DNA from: Agromyces cerinus
GTDB lineage: Bacteria; Actinomycetota; Actinomycetes; Actinomycetales; Microbacteriaceae
Assembly (NCBI RefSeq): GCF_016907835.1
Contig: NZ_JAFBCT010000001.1
Span: 1,302,001-1,366,000, forward strand
DNA: 64,000 nucleotides
Reading direction: 5' to 3'
A program made the position numbers and the translations under genes. This document shows, piece after piece, positions 11,820 to 21,428 of the stretch. A model generated the notes under the pieces. The model was given only the letters and a program-made list of their open reading frames with translations. It was not told where the DNA came from and ran no database searches. Numbering within the stretch: the first letter of the stretch is position 1; the number at the start of each line of letters is the position of its first letter.

Positions 11820-11860
11820 ACCGTAGTTCGCTGTCACACGAGCGGGCATGAGCCTAGGCT
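11820..11860. promoter_or_regulatory. paired divergent -10 boxes of two leaderless genes
   Basis: Only 53 bp separate the divergent start codons at 11813 and 11867. TACGGT (minus strand, 11820-11825) lies six bases before the peptidase ATG. TAGGCT (plus strand, 11855-11860) lies six bases before the methyltransferase ATG, with CTGTCA at 11831-11836 as a possible -35 (18-bp spacer). Neither gene has a Shine-Dalgarno sequence. The two promoters must overlap. Confidence 0.55.
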
Positions 11861-11866
11861 CGGAAC

Positions 11867-12694
11867 ATGAGCACCGAACGCGCTGAACACGGTCTCCGAG
11901 ACGCCTACACGCACGGCCACCATGCGAGCGTGCTGCGCACGCACTCCTGGCGCACGGTCGAGAACTCGGCCGCCTACCTCGTGCCGCACCTGCACGAAGG
12001 AGCTCGCATCCTCGATGTGGGCAGTGGGCCGGGCACCATCACGATCGACCTCGCCCGCCGTGTGCGCCCCGGAACGGTCGTCGGCATCGACGCCTCGGCC
12101 GACGTGGTCGCCGCGGCGACGGGGCTGGCCGAGAGCGAAGGGGTGGCGAACGTCGAGTTCGCCGTCGGTGACGCCTATGCGCTCGACTTCGACGACGACA
12201 CCTTCGACGTGGTGCACGCCCACCAGGTGCTGCAGCACCTCGCCCGGCCCGTCGACGCGCTGCGGGAGCTGCGCCGCGTCACGAAGCCCGGTGGAATCGT
12301 CGCCGCCCGTGACGTCGACTACGGCGGCGTGATCTGGAACCCCACGTCGCCGGGCCTCGCCCGATGGCTCGAGCTCTATCGCGCCGTGCACGAATGGAAC
12401 GGCGGCGAGCCCGATGCCGGGCGGCATCTGAAGGGTTGGGCACGCGAGGCGGGCTTCGCCGACATCGCCGCGACGGGGGCCGTCTGGGTCTTCTCCACCG
12501 CGCTCGAACGCGAATGGTGGGGCGGCGCATGGGCCGAGCGCGCCACGGAGTCCCAGTTCGCCGCGCACGCCATCGAGTCGGGGCACGCAGACATCGACGA
12601 GCTCCGTGGCATCGCCGGCGCGTGGCGGGCGTGGGCCGCCGACGAGGACGGCTGGCTGCTCATGCCGCACGGCGAGATCATCGCGCGGGCGTAG
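11867..12694 (+). CDS. class I SAM-dependent methyltransferase
   Basis: 275-residue methyltransferase of the Methyltransf_11/UbiE type. Motif I is LDVGSGPGT (about residues 49-57), the acidic end of strand 2 is VVGIDAS, and the post-core motif includes FDVVHAHQVLQHL, which usually binds the methyl acceptor. The substrate is unknown and no pathway neighbours are present. ATG 11867 is preceded by TAGGCT with a six-base gap, which suggests a leaderless transcript. The fold is certain; the function is open. Confidence 0.88.
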   Translation: MSTERAEHGLRDAYTHGHHASVLRTHSWRTVENSAAYLVPHLHEGARILDVGSGPGTITIDLARRVRPGTVVGIDASADVVAAATGLAESEGVANVEFAVGDAYALDFDDDTFDVVHAHQVLQHLARPVDALRELRRVTKPGGIVAARDVDYGGVIWNPTSPGLARWLELYRAVHEWNGGEPDAGRHLKGWAREAGFADIAATGAVWVFSTALEREWWGGAWAERATESQFAAHAIESGHADIDELRGIAGAWRAWAADEDGWLLMPHGEIIARA

Positions 12695-12748
12695 CCGAAT
12701 CCGGCCGAGCATCGTGCCGACCGTGCGCGTGCGCTGAGCGGGCTGCCG

Positions 12749-12973
12749 CTACCAGTCCTCGTCGGCGTCGTGCGCGTCGACGATCGTGTCGCGCACGACC
12801 GTGCCGTCGTCGAGTTCGGCGATCGGCCGGCCCTCGAGCCAGGTGAGCGTCCAATGGCGGTTCGCACCGTCGCCGGCGAACGCCGTCTCGGCGGCCGCGA
12901 TGCGCTCGCGCAGCTCGGTCGGCACGCTGACCGGCGGCTCGGAGCCGAACGCCCACCGCGTGCCGAGTCGCAT
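12749..12973 (-). CDS. small hypothetical protein coupled to GNAT gene
   Basis: 74-residue acidic protein that I do not recognise. It has no membrane segment or signal peptide. The sequence looks like a small folded domain, with WTLTWLEGRPIAELDDGTVV in the middle and an Asp-rich tail. Its ATG overlaps the stop of the GNAT gene (TGATG), so it is probably translated by coupling. It could assist the acetyltransferase, but this is only context. Confidence 0.65.
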   Translation of the reverse strand: MRLGTRWAFGSEPPVSVPTELRERIAAAETAFAGDGANRHWTLTWLEGRPIAELDDGTVVRDTIVDAHDADEDW

Positions 12974-13419
12974 CAGGCGTCCATCTCGTAGGTGACCCAG
13001 CTGGTGCGCTTCGCGAGCTGGTCGTAGACCTGCTGCGCCGGTGCGTTGTCGTCGGCCGTGATCCAGTTGACGCCGCCCTGGCCGATCTCAGCGGCCCGCG
13101 CATGCACGAACTCGATGAGCGATCGCCCGATGCCCGACCCGCGTGCGCTCTCGTCGACGTAGAGGTCGTCGAGGTACATGCCCCGGGTCGCCGTCAGCGA
13201 GTTCGGCACGGCCCGGTAGTGGGCGAGCCCGACCGGTCGCCCCTCGTCGTCGACGGCGAGTGCGGCCTGCAGCGGCTCGGACTCGTCACGGATCCAGTTC
13301 CAGACGATGAGCGCCTTGGCGTCGTCGAGCTCGGTCTCGTAGAAGCGGCAGTACGCCTCGAACAGCGGCAGCCATCCGAAGAAGTCGTCGTCACCGGCCG
13401 ATCGGATCTCGTAGTTCAT
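12973..13419 (-). CDS. GNAT-family N-acetyltransferase
   Basis: 148-residue GNAT protein. The acetyl-CoA motif A is VDESARGSGIGRSLIEF with the R/Q-x-x-G-x-G/A pattern, preceded by the strand MYLDDLYV, and the C-terminal part has NAPAQQVYDQLAKR. The acceptor is unknown. A strong AGGGGGAACC site precedes ATG 13419. It starts 8 nt after the valS stop, so it is the middle gene of valS-GNAT-hypothetical. Confidence 0.9.
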   Translation of the reverse strand: MNYEIRSAGDDDFFGWLPLFEAYCRFYETELDDAKALIVWNWIRDESEPLQAALAVDDEGRPVGLAHYRAVPNSLTATRGMYLDDLYVDESARGSGIGRSLIEFVHARAAEIGQGGVNWITADDNAPAQQVYDQLAKRTSWVTYEMDA

Positions 13420-13427
13420 GGTTCCCC

Positions 13428-16010
13428 CTATTCCGACGGCGCCTCGAAGACGACGTCGCGGACTTCGAACGACTCGGCTTCGACGAAGCCGAGCTCGGCG
13501 ATGCGCCCCACCGCACGCAGATCTGATGCGACCGACTCCAGCAGCGGGATCGTCGCGGCGGGCGCGGCGATCACGGCACTCGCGACGGGCGTCTTCTGCG
13601 ACGCCTTCGCGTCGGTCTTGGCCCGTCGGATGCCGGTCAGCGCGAGGCCGGCGAGCTCGAGCAGCTCGACGCCGGCTTCGCCACGCGCGGCGAGCTCGTC
13701 GACGTTCGGCCACGACGCCACGTGCACCGAGCCTTCGTGCGACCAGCGCCACGCCTCTTCGGTCGCGAACGGGATGACGGGTGCGAAGAGGCGGAGCAGC
13801 ACATCGAGTGCGGTCTTCAGCGCCGCGACGGCAGAGGCCTGCTCGGGGCTGGGCTCGCCGTAGGCGCGCTCCTTCACGAGCTCGAGGTAGTCGTCGCAGA
13901 ACGTCCAGAAGAACGTCTCGGCCAGCTCGAGGGCCCGGGCGTGGTCGTAGGCCTCGAGCGAGCGGGTCGCCCGCTCGACGACCCCGGCGAGCTCGGCGAG
14001 CATGCTGCGGTCGACGGGCACGGTCACCGGGGCATCCGCTCGACCGTCGAAGCCGAGGATGAACTTCGCCGCGTTCAGCACCTTGATGGCGAGGCGGCGG
14101 CCGATCTTGACCTGCGTCGGGTTCTGCGGGTCGAAGGCCGCGTCGGTGCCGAGGCGCGAGGATGCCGCCCAGTAGCGCACCGCGTCGGAGCCGTGCTGGT
14201 CGAGGAGACCGGCCGGCGTCACGACGTTGCCCTTCGACTTCGACATCTTCTTGCGGTCGGGGTCGACGATGAATCCCGAGATCGAGGCGTGCGCCCACGG
14301 CGCCACGCCGTGCTCGAGCTCGGCGCGAAGCGTGGTCGAGAAGAGCCAGGTGCGGATGATGTCTTGACCCTGGGGGCGCAGGGAGTACGGGAAGACGAGG
14401 TCGAAGAGCTCGGGGTCGCGCTCCCAGCCGCCCGCGAGCTGCGGGGTCAGCGACGAGGTCGCCCAGGTGTCCATGACATCGTGCTCGCCGATGAAGCCGC
14501 CGGCGACACCGCGCTGCGACTCGTCGAAGCCGGGCGCAGCAGCCGACGACGGGTCGACCGGCAGCATCTCGCGCGTCGCGACGATCGGTTCGTCGAACAC
14601 CGGGTCGCCCGCCGCGTCGAGCGGGTACCAGACGGGGATCGGCACGCCGAAGAAGCGCTGGCGCGAGACGAGCCAGTCGCCAGAGAGCCCGCCGACCCAG
14701 TTCTCATAGCGCACGCGCATGAAGTCGGGGTGCCAGTCGATCTCGCGGCCGCGCGAGAGCAGTCGCTCGCGGAGGGCCTCGTCGCGGGCGCCGTTGCGGA
14801 TGTACCACTGGCGCGTCGAGACGATCTCGAGCGGCTTGTCGCCCTTCTCGAAGAACTTGACCGGGTGGGTGATCGACTTCGGGTCGGCGAGGAGGTCGCC
14901 CGAGTCGCGGAGCTGCTGCACCACGGCCTGCTTGGCCGAGAAGGTGGTCTTGCCGGCCAGCTCGGCGAACGCCGCCTTGCCCGCCTCGGAGGTGATGACG
15001 TCGGGGGCCTCGGCGATGACACGGCCGTCGAAGCCGATGATCGCGCGGTTCGGCAGGTCGAGCTCGCGCCACCACACGACGTCGGTGATGTCGCCGAACG
15101 TGCAGATCATGGCGATGCCGGTGCCCTTGTCCTTCTGGGCGAGGTGGTGGGCGACCACGGGCACCTCGACGCCGAAGACGGGCGTCGTGACGGTCGTGCC
15201 GAAGAGCGGCTGGTAACGCTCGTCGTCGGGGTGGGCGACGAGGGCGACGCACGCGGGGATGAGCTCGGGACGGCTCGTCTCGATCTCGATGACGCCGCCG
15301 TCGGGGCGGTGGAACGAGACGCGGTGGTAGTGACCGGGCTGCTCGCGGTCCTCGAGCTCGGCCTGCGCGACCGCCGTGCGGAACGTGACGTCCCAGAGGG
15401 TCGGCGCGAGCGCCTGGTAGGCCTCGCCGCGCTCGACGTTGCGCACGAAGGCGAGCTGCGAGGCGAAGAGCGACTCGTCGCCGATCGTGCGGTAGGTCTG
15501 GGTCCAGTCGACCGAGAGGCCGAGCTGTCGCCACAGGGCCTCGAACTGCTGCTCGTCTTCGACGGTGAGCCGCTCGCACAGCTCGATGAAGTTGCGGCGG
15601 CTGATCGGCACCTGGTCGGCGGCTTTCGTCGACTTGCCGTCGCCGCCCTCGAACGGCGGCACGAAGCCCTCGACGTAGGCGAGCGTGGGGTCGCAGCGCA
15701 CGCCGTAGTAGTTCTGCACCCGGCGCTCGGTGGGCAGGCCGTTGTCGTCCCAGCCCATCGGGTAGAAGACGCTCTTGCCGCGCATGCGCTGGAAACGCGC
15801 GACGACGTCGGTGTGCGTGTAGGAGAAGACGTGGCCGATGTGCAGCGAGCCCGAGGCGGTCGGCGGCGGGGTGTCGATCGAGTAGATGCACTCGCGCGTC
15901 GCCGTCGTGCGGTCGAACCGATAGGTGCCCTCGCGCTCCCAGGCGCCTCCCCAGACCGATTCGAGGCCTTCGAGAGCGGGCTTGTCGGGAATGCGCGCGG
16001 TGTCGGTCAT
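13428..16010 (-). CDS. valS: valyl-tRNA synthetase
   Basis: Class I synthetase charging tRNA-Val, 860 residues. It has HIGH at residues 57-60, KMSKS near residue 590, a large editing domain between them and the class I anticodon-binding domain after. A GGAG motif lies five bases before ATG 16010; the frame extends nine codons further upstream without support. A GNAT gene follows 8 nt after the stop. No T-box-like structure was seen upstream, unlike ileS. Confidence 0.96.
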   Translation of the reverse strand: MTDTARIPDKPALEGLESVWGGAWEREGTYRFDRTTATRECIYSIDTPPPTASGSLHIGHVFSYTHTDVVARFQRMRGKSVFYPMGWDDNGLPTERRVQNYYGVRCDPTLAYVEGFVPPFEGGDGKSTKAADQVPISRRNFIELCERLTVEDEQQFEALWRQLGLSVDWTQTYRTIGDESLFASQLAFVRNVERGEAYQALAPTLWDVTFRTAVAQAELEDREQPGHYHRVSFHRPDGGVIEIETSRPELIPACVALVAHPDDERYQPLFGTTVTTPVFGVEVPVVAHHLAQKDKGTGIAMICTFGDITDVVWWRELDLPNRAIIGFDGRVIAEAPDVITSEAGKAAFAELAGKTTFSAKQAVVQQLRDSGDLLADPKSITHPVKFFEKGDKPLEIVSTRQWYIRNGARDEALRERLLSRGREIDWHPDFMRVRYENWVGGLSGDWLVSRQRFFGVPIPVWYPLDAAGDPVFDEPIVATREMLPVDPSSAAAPGFDESQRGVAGGFIGEHDVMDTWATSSLTPQLAGGWERDPELFDLVFPYSLRPQGQDIIRTWLFSTTLRAELEHGVAPWAHASISGFIVDPDRKKMSKSKGNVVTPAGLLDQHGSDAVRYWAASSRLGTDAAFDPQNPTQVKIGRRLAIKVLNAAKFILGFDGRADAPVTVPVDRSMLAELAGVVERATRSLEAYDHARALELAETFFWTFCDDYLELVKERAYGEPSPEQASAVAALKTALDVLLRLFAPVIPFATEEAWRWSHEGSVHVASWPNVDELAARGEAGVELLELAGLALTGIRRAKTDAKASQKTPVASAVIAAPAATIPLLESVASDLRAVGRIAELGFVEAESFEVRDVVFEAPSE

Positions 16011-16136
16011 GATGCTCCGGTTCGATATCGGCGGCACCGTGTCGGTGGTGAGGTGCCTGAATGTGCGACGATCCAGCCTACCGGAGGACGGGCCGGGTGG
16101 CCTGCTGGACGGCGCCGACGCGCGTCTCGCGCCGTT

Positions 16137-17813
16137 TCAGGTCGCGAGGCGCGGCGAATCCGCGACGAGCTGCGCCGTGTACGGATGCCCCGGCTGCGCG
16201 AACACCCGCCCGGCATCGCCGGACTCGACGATCCGGCCGGCCCGCATGACCGCGACACGGTCGGCCATGTGGTGCACGACGCCGAGATCGTGCGAGATGA
16301 ACAGGAGGGCGAGTCCGCGCTCACGCTGGATGTCGTCGAGCAGGTCGAGGATCTGCGCCTGGATCGTCACGTCGAGTGCGGAGACGGGTTCGTCGCAGAT
16401 CAGGAGTTCGGGCGACCCGGCGAGGGCTCGGGCGATCGCCACGCGTTGCCGCTGGCCGCCGGACAGCGTCAGGGGTCTCCTGTCTGCGACGGATGCCGCG
16501 AGCCCGACCTGGTCGAGGAGAGCGGCGACGACGGGAGCGGTGGGTCCGGAGGACGTGCCGCTCATGCCAGCCTCGCGCGCACCGCGCACCGCATCGGCGA
16601 GCAGGCGACCGACGTTCCATCGCGGGTCGAAGGAGCCGAGCGGGTCCTGGTAGATCGCGCCGATCCGATGGCGCGCCGGGCGCCGGTGCCGCTCGTCCAG
16701 TGCCGACCACTCCTCGCCGTCGAAGCGCACCGAGCCGCCGTCGGGCGTCGTGAGGGCGAGGGCGAGGCGAGCGACCGTCGTCTTGCCCGAGCCGGATTCG
16801 CCGACGAGGCCGAGCGTCTCACCGCGATGCAGCGAGAGCGAGACGTCGTCGACGGCGGTGAAGCGCCCGCCCGGCACGGTGAAGGTCTTCGTCAGGTGCG
16901 CGAGTTCGAGCAGCGGGGTCGCGCCGATTGCCGGATCGTATGCCGGAAGCGGCGCCGATGAGATCGTCGGCAGCGCACCCGGCTGCGTCGCCGGCCGCAT
17001 CGGCGATGCGGACAGCCGCGCTCCGCGAGGGACCTCCGCCGGCACCGCAGCGATGAGCGATCTCGTGTAGTCCTCCCGCGGCGACTCCAGCACCTCACCG
17101 GTCGGTCCCTGCTCGATGATCCGTCCCTCGCGCAAGACGAGGATGCGGTCGGCCATACGCGACACGACGGCCAGGTCGTGGCTGATCAGCAGCACTCCCG
17201 TGCCGCGTTCGCGGATCTCGTCGAGCAGGGCGAGGATCCGCGCCTGCACGGTGACGTCGAGCGCAGTCGTCGGTTCGTCGGCGATGAGCAGTGGCGGATC
17301 GAGCGCGATCGCCGCGGCGATGAGCGCGCGCTGGCGAAGCCCGCCCGAGAGCTCGCCGGAACGCCGACGAACGGCACTCGCCGGGTCCGGCATGCCGACG
17401 TCGGCGAGGAGTTGCAGCACTCGTGCCCGGCGTTCGGATGCGGGCAGCTTCAGGTGAATCCGGAGCGGGTCCTCGATCTCGCGGCCCACTGTGCGGAGCG
17501 GATCGAGCGAGCCGAGCGCATCCTGCAGGATGAGTCCGGCTCGACGCCCTCGCTCACGTCGCCACTCGCGTTCGCTCGCCGCGCCCAGATCGAGGCCGCT
17601 GATGCGCAGGCGCTCTGCCGAAGTCCGCGAATCGGCGCCGGCCATGCCGAGCAGTGCGCGAGCCGTCACCGACTTGCCCGAGCCGGATTCGCCGACGATG
17701 GCGACGCACTCGCCGGGCATGATCGTGAGGTCGACGCCGTGCACGACCTCGGTGCCGCCGAAACCGACGTGCAGCCGGGCGACCTCGAGCACGGGCGCGA
17801 GCGGGTTCGTCAT
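16137..17813 (-). CDS. fused double ABC ATPase of a peptide/nickel importer (DppD-DppF type)
   Basis: 558-residue protein with two complete ABC ATPase domains joined head to tail. Domain 1 has Walker [10 protein letters not shown] (about 41-49), signature LSGGLRQR and Walker B LLIADEP. Domain 2 starts near residue 305 and has [17 protein letters not shown] and LLICDEP. Each half matches one of the OppD/OppF pair, so one polypeptide replaces the usual heterodimer. It is the last gene of the importer operon. ATG 17813 overlaps the permease stop by 4 nt (ATGA). Confidence 0.93.
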   Translation of the reverse strand: MTNPLAPVLEVARLHVGFGGTEVVHGVDLTIMPGECVAIVGESGSGKSVTARALLGMAGADSRTSAERLRISGLDLGAASEREWRRERGRRAGLILQDALGSLDPLRTVGREIEDPLRIHLKLPASERRARVLQLLADVGMPDPASAVRRRSGELSGGLRQRALIAAAIALDPPLLIADEPTTALDVTVQARILALLDEIRERGTGVLLISHDLAVVSRMADRILVLREGRIIEQGPTGEVLESPREDYTRSLIAAVPAEVPRGARLSASPMRPATQPGALPTISSAPLPAYDPAIGATPLLELAHLTKTFTVPGGRFTAVDDVSLSLHRGETLGLVGESGSGKTTVARLALALTTPDGGSVRFDGEEWSALDERHRRPARHRIGAIYQDPLGSFDPRWNVGRLLADAVRGAREAGMSGTSSGPTAPVVAALLDQVGLAASVADRRPLTLSGGQRQRVAIARALAGSPELLICDEPVSALDVTIQAQILDLLDDIQRERGLALLFISHDLGVVHHMADRVAVMRAGRIVESGDAGRVFAQPGHPYTAQLVADSPRLAT

Positions 17814-18685
17814 CGCTCGCCCCGTCCGCGACGTGTGAGTGCGCGGCCGAGCACCGTCGTCGCGATGGTCGTGCCGACGATCATGAGCCCGGGGAACACC
17901 GTCATCCACCATGCGGTCGCGAGGTAGGTGCGGCCGGCGGCGAGCATCGCACCCCATTCCGCGGCCGGGGGCTGGGCGCCGAGTCCGAGGTAGCTGAGGG
18001 CTGCTGCCCAGACGATCGCCTGCCCGATGCCGAGCGTCGCGAGCACGAAGAGCGGGATGAGCGCGTTCGGCAGCACGTGCCGAGAGAGGATGCGCGCGGG
18101 GGAGCGGCCGAGCACCCGCGCGGCTTCGACGTACTGCGATGAGCGGATCGCGACGAGCTGGCCGCGGATGATCCGGGCGTATCCCGGCGCCGTGGAGAGG
18201 CCGACCGCCACGGTGGCGGTGACAGGACCGGGACCGTACACGACGATGACGAGCAGTGCGAGGAGGAGCCCGGGGAAGGCGAAGAGCACCTCGACGAGCC
18301 GGTTGACGCCGAAGTCGACGACCCGGCCGCCGAAACTCGCCAGCACGCCGAGCACGAGCCCGAGCGCAAGGCCGATCGCGGTCGCAGCGATCCCGATGAG
18401 GAGCGAGGTGGCGGTGCCCGCGACGATGCGACTGTAGATGTCGCGACCCGATTCGTCGGTGCCGAACCAATGTGCGGGCGACGGCGACTGGAATGCGTCG
18501 ACGGGGGAGATCGCGTTGGGATCCTGTGTCGCGACGAGCTCGGGCGCGACGGTCGCTGCGAGGAGGAAGAGCACGAACGCCCCCGCGACGAGGGTGCCGA
18601 CCCGCGGCATCCGACCTCTGCGCCGGGCGGGCGCGTGCGCCGCAGCAGAGACCGCTGTGGCCTGCTGGAGTTCGAGATCGCTCAT
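17810..18685 (-). CDS. ABC importer permease (DppC type)
   Basis: 291-residue inner-membrane permease of the BPD_transp_1/OppC family. It has an N-terminal cytoplasmic tail, a first helix (GTLVAGAFVLFLLAA), the HWFGTDESGRDIYSRI segment typical of DppC proteins, and five further helices with the EAA loop EAARVLGRSPARILSRHVLP that contacts the ATPase. It overlaps both neighbours by 4 nt, a sign of a tightly coupled operon. Confidence 0.93.
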   Translation of the reverse strand: MSDLELQQATAVSAAAHAPARRRGRMPRVGTLVAGAFVLFLLAATVAPELVATQDPNAISPVDAFQSPSPAHWFGTDESGRDIYSRIVAGTATSLLIGIAATAIGLALGLVLGVLASFGGRVVDFGVNRLVEVLFAFPGLLLALLVIVVYGPGPVTATVAVGLSTAPGYARIIRGQLVAIRSSQYVEAARVLGRSPARILSRHVLPNALIPLFVLATLGIGQAIVWAAALSYLGLGAQPPAAEWGAMLAAGRTYLATAWWMTVFPGLMIVGTTIATTVLGRALTRRGRGER

Positions 18686-19665
18686 CGGCCGGACTCCTGA
18701 CGCAATCGAGGGTCGGCGATGCGCGCCGCGAGATCGGTCAGCACGGTCATGAGCACGTACACGAGGGCGACGAGCAACACCACTCCTGTGACGACCGGGA
18801 TGTCGCGGAGCGTCACCGCCTGCAGCAGGGTGCGACCGAGCCCGGGCATCGCGAAGATCGTCTCGACGACGACCGCCCCAGAGAGCAGCCAGCCGAGTGC
18901 CCAGCCCGACAGGCTGATGGCTGGGAGGGCGGCGTGCCGGATCGTGTGGCGCACGCGCAGGCCGACGGCACTCTCGCCGCGAGCCCGGGCGGACACGACG
19001 AAGGGCTGCTGCATCGCGTCGAGGAGGCTGTCGCGCATGACCTGGGCCAGAAATCCCGCGAGCGGGATCGCGAGGGTCACGACGGGCAGCACCAATCCGG
19101 CGGGAGTGCCGGTCGCGACCGGCGGCAGCCAGTCCAGCGCCACGCTGAAGACCGCGATGAGCACGGCGGCGAGCCAGAAATGCGGCAGCGCAGCGGTCGT
19201 GATCTCGATGCCCTCGCCGACGGCGCTCGCGATCCTGCCGCGCCGGGTCGACCAGATCGCGAGACCGAGCGCCAGGACCCATGCGAGCACCAGGGAGAGG
19301 GCGGAGAGGAGCAGCGTGCCGCCGAGCTGGGCCGCGAGCAGGTCGGCGACGGGGAGCTTGAGGGCGTACGACGTCCCGAGGTCGCCCGTGAGCAGGCGAC
19401 CGAGCATCGCGAAGTACTGCACGATGAGCGGCTGGTCGAGCCCGTAGTCGCTCCGGACCTGATCGAGCGCCTCCTGGGACGCCTGCGACCCGGGGCCGCC
19501 GAGGATCGCCTGCGCCGGATCGCCGGGGATCAGCCGGATCGCGAAGAAGGTGAGCGTGGCCACCGCCCACAGCACGAACACCGCGCCGGCCACGAGCAGG
19601 CCGGCGCGGCGAAGGGTCGCACCGCCGAAGGAGCGGCGCTGCTCAGTCGGCGAGCCAGGCGTCAT
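18682..19665 (-). CDS. ABC importer permease (DppB type)
   Basis: 327-residue permease. The N-terminal helix is followed by FFAIRLIPGDPAQAILG, the hallmark of DppB/OppB proteins. Five more helices follow, with an EAA-like loop ARARGESAVGLRVRHTIRHA. It partners the DppC-type permease in the membrane. The start at ATG 19665 lies inside the end of the binding-protein gene (23-nt overlap), so expression is probably coupled. Confidence 0.93.
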   Translation of the reverse strand: MTPGSPTEQRRSFGGATLRRAGLLVAGAVFVLWAVATLTFFAIRLIPGDPAQAILGGPGSQASQEALDQVRSDYGLDQPLIVQYFAMLGRLLTGDLGTSYALKLPVADLLAAQLGGTLLLSALSLVLAWVLALGLAIWSTRRGRIASAVGEGIEITTAALPHFWLAAVLIAVFSVALDWLPPVATGTPAGLVLPVVTLAIPLAGFLAQVMRDSLLDAMQQPFVVSARARGESAVGLRVRHTIRHAALPAISLSGWALGWLLSGAVVVETIFAMPGLGRTLLQAVTLRDIPVVTGVVLLVALVYVLMTVLTDLAARIADPRLRQESGR

Positions 19666-21304
19666 AGAACGTCGGCGTCGAGACGGTCGGCATCGCGCGG
19701 GCCCCCTGTACGGACGTGCTGAGCAGGAAGCTGTTCTGCTGGTCGTACAGCGGCAGCAGGTAGTAGCCGCCGAGGATCAACTGCTGCGCCTGCTCGTAGA
19801 GCTCGGCGCGGGCTTCGGCGTTGCTCGTCGTCGCCGCGTCGGCGAGGAGTGAGTCGACCTCGGGATCGTCGAGCTGGGCGAGGTTCGCGAAGTACCCGCT
19901 CGGCGCCGGCGTGATGCTGTCGGAGTGGTACAGGATGCGCAGGACGTCGGGGCCGACCTTGGTGTACGGGGCGCTCACGATCTCGTACTCGTGCGCCGCG
20001 AGCGCGCCGTACCAGCTCGAGAGGTCGAGGAGTTCGATCACGACGTCGAAGCCGGCTGCTCCGGCCGTCGCCTGGACCTGCTCGAAGAGCGACTGCTCGG
20101 CAGGGATCGACTGGTTCGTGCTCACCGGGAAGCGCAGCGTCAGCCGCACGCCATCCTTCACGCGATAGCCGTCGGCGTCGCGCTCCGTCCATCCGGCTTC
20201 GTCGAGGAGCGCATTGGCCCGGTCGAGGTCGGGCTCGAACAGCGACTCGTCGGAGTACGCGACGGCTTCGACCGAGGAGAGGGGCGAGTACGACCGCTCC
20301 GCAGTGCCGAAGAAGAGCGCGTCGATGCCGTCGTCGACCTCGACCGCGCGGATGAACGCCTCGCGCACGCGCTCGTCGTCGAACGGGGCCTGACCCGAGT
20401 TGAGCTCGATGCGGTTCGCGGCGCCGGGACGCGGTGCATCGAGCCAGGTGAGCGCGTCGTTCGACTTCGCGGCCGCGATGGTGTCGGGCTGGGGGTTGTC
20501 GATGACGTCGACCTGGCCGCCCTGCAGTGCCGCGTATCGCGAAGCGGCGTCGGGAACGAAGCGCCAGTCGATCGCTTCGAGGTACGCCGGCCCCTCGTGC
20601 GCCGCATCGGCGGGCGGGGAGGTGTAGTCGTCGTTGCGCACGAGCGACACGCGATCCTGCTTGACCCACTCGTCAACCACGAAGGGGCCGGTGCCGATGG
20701 GCGCCTGGCAGTTCTCGTCCATGCCGCGGGCGAGACCGGCGGGGGATTCGATGGCGAGCCACGGCTGGCTGAGGGACTCGAGCAGGGCGCTGTCGGGCGA
20801 GCTCATCACGAAGCGGGCCACCTGGTCGCTGACGACTTCCACGTGGTCGACCTTGCCGAGCGCGAGGTAACCCGTCGACGACTGGGTCGCCGGGTCCTTC
20901 AGGTGCTCGACGTTGACCTTCACCGCCTCGGCGTCGAGCGGCGTCCCGTCGGTGAAGGCGACGTCGTCGCGCAGGGTGAACTCCCACGCGAGTCCGTCGT
21001 CGGAGGCCGTCCACGATTCCGCGAGCCAGGGGATGATCTCGCCTGAGTCGTCGCGCGACACGAGCGATTCGAGGAACTGGCCGGCGAGCAGCGCCTGCGG
21101 GTAGTTGCCGCCGACGTGCGGGTCGAGGCAGGTCGGTTCGGCGTCGCCGCTCGCGTAGCTCAGCGTGCCGCCCGACACCGGTTCGCTGGATGCCTCGGGC
21201 GCGGGCGCCTGGCAGGCGGCGAGTGCGATCGTCGAGACGAGGGCGATGCCGGCGATGCCGAGCCTGCGCACGTTCGGGGAGGTGGTCACGGGTGCAGCAC
21301 GCAT
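19643..21304 (-). CDS. ABC importer substrate-binding lipoprotein (SBP_bac_5)
   Basis: 553-residue family 5 binding protein. It has a lipoprotein signal with lipobox LAAC (cleavage before about Cys30) and then the SBP_bac_5 fold: ESWTASDDGLAWEFTLRDDV, the YSPL..VEAVAYSDE region and a long C-terminal lobe. Family members bind peptides, nickel chelates or other small ligands; the ligand here cannot be read from sequence. ATG 21304 has AAGGACCTCG upstream. It is the first gene of the importer operon and diverges from a GntR regulator. Confidence 0.92.
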   Translation of the reverse strand: MRAAPVTTSPNVRRLGIAGIALVSTIALAACQAPAPEASSEPVSGGTLSYASGDAEPTCLDPHVGGNYPQALLAGQFLESLVSRDDSGEIIPWLAESWTASDDGLAWEFTLRDDVAFTDGTPLDAEAVKVNVEHLKDPATQSSTGYLALGKVDHVEVVSDQVARFVMSSPDSALLESLSQPWLAIESPAGLARGMDENCQAPIGTGPFVVDEWVKQDRVSLVRNDDYTSPPADAAHEGPAYLEAIDWRFVPDAASRYAALQGGQVDVIDNPQPDTIAAAKSNDALTWLDAPRPGAANRIELNSGQAPFDDERVREAFIRAVEVDDGIDALFFGTAERSYSPLSSVEAVAYSDESLFEPDLDRANALLDEAGWTERDADGYRVKDGVRLTLRFPVSTNQSIPAEQSLFEQVQATAGAAGFDVVIELLDLSSWYGALAAHEYEIVSAPYTKVGPDVLRILYHSDSITPAPSGYFANLAQLDDPEVDSLLADAATTSNAEARAELYEQAQQLILGGYYLLPLYDQQNSFLLSTSVQGARAMPTVSTPTFYDAWLAD

Positions 21305-21393
21305 CGAGGTCCTTGTGGTGGGGAGCTGGGGCGGGCTCGCATCGGCGTGGCCCGGACTCATCCTGACATCGGCGTGCAGTCCCGACAAGCAAG

Positions 21394-21422
21394 TTGTTCG
21401 TATATCACTAGAACAATAGACT
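21394..21422. promoter_or_regulatory. GntR operator and leaderless promoter
   Basis: TTGTTC (21394-21399) and GAACAA (21411-21416) form a perfect 6-bp inverted repeat with an 11-bp AT-rich centre. TTGTTC also serves as a -35 with a 17-bp spacer to TAGACT (21417-21422), and the GntR ATG is six bases further on. The operator therefore covers the spacer of the regulator's own promoter and sits 90 bp from the importer start, which fits autorepression and importer control. Confidence 0.65.
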
Positions 21423-21428
21423 TTGCGC

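Noticed and set aside
13722..16961. 1079-codon open frame opposite valS and the ABC ATPase
   Set aside because: It spans two unrelated minus-strand genes and has low-complexity composition; a shadow frame.
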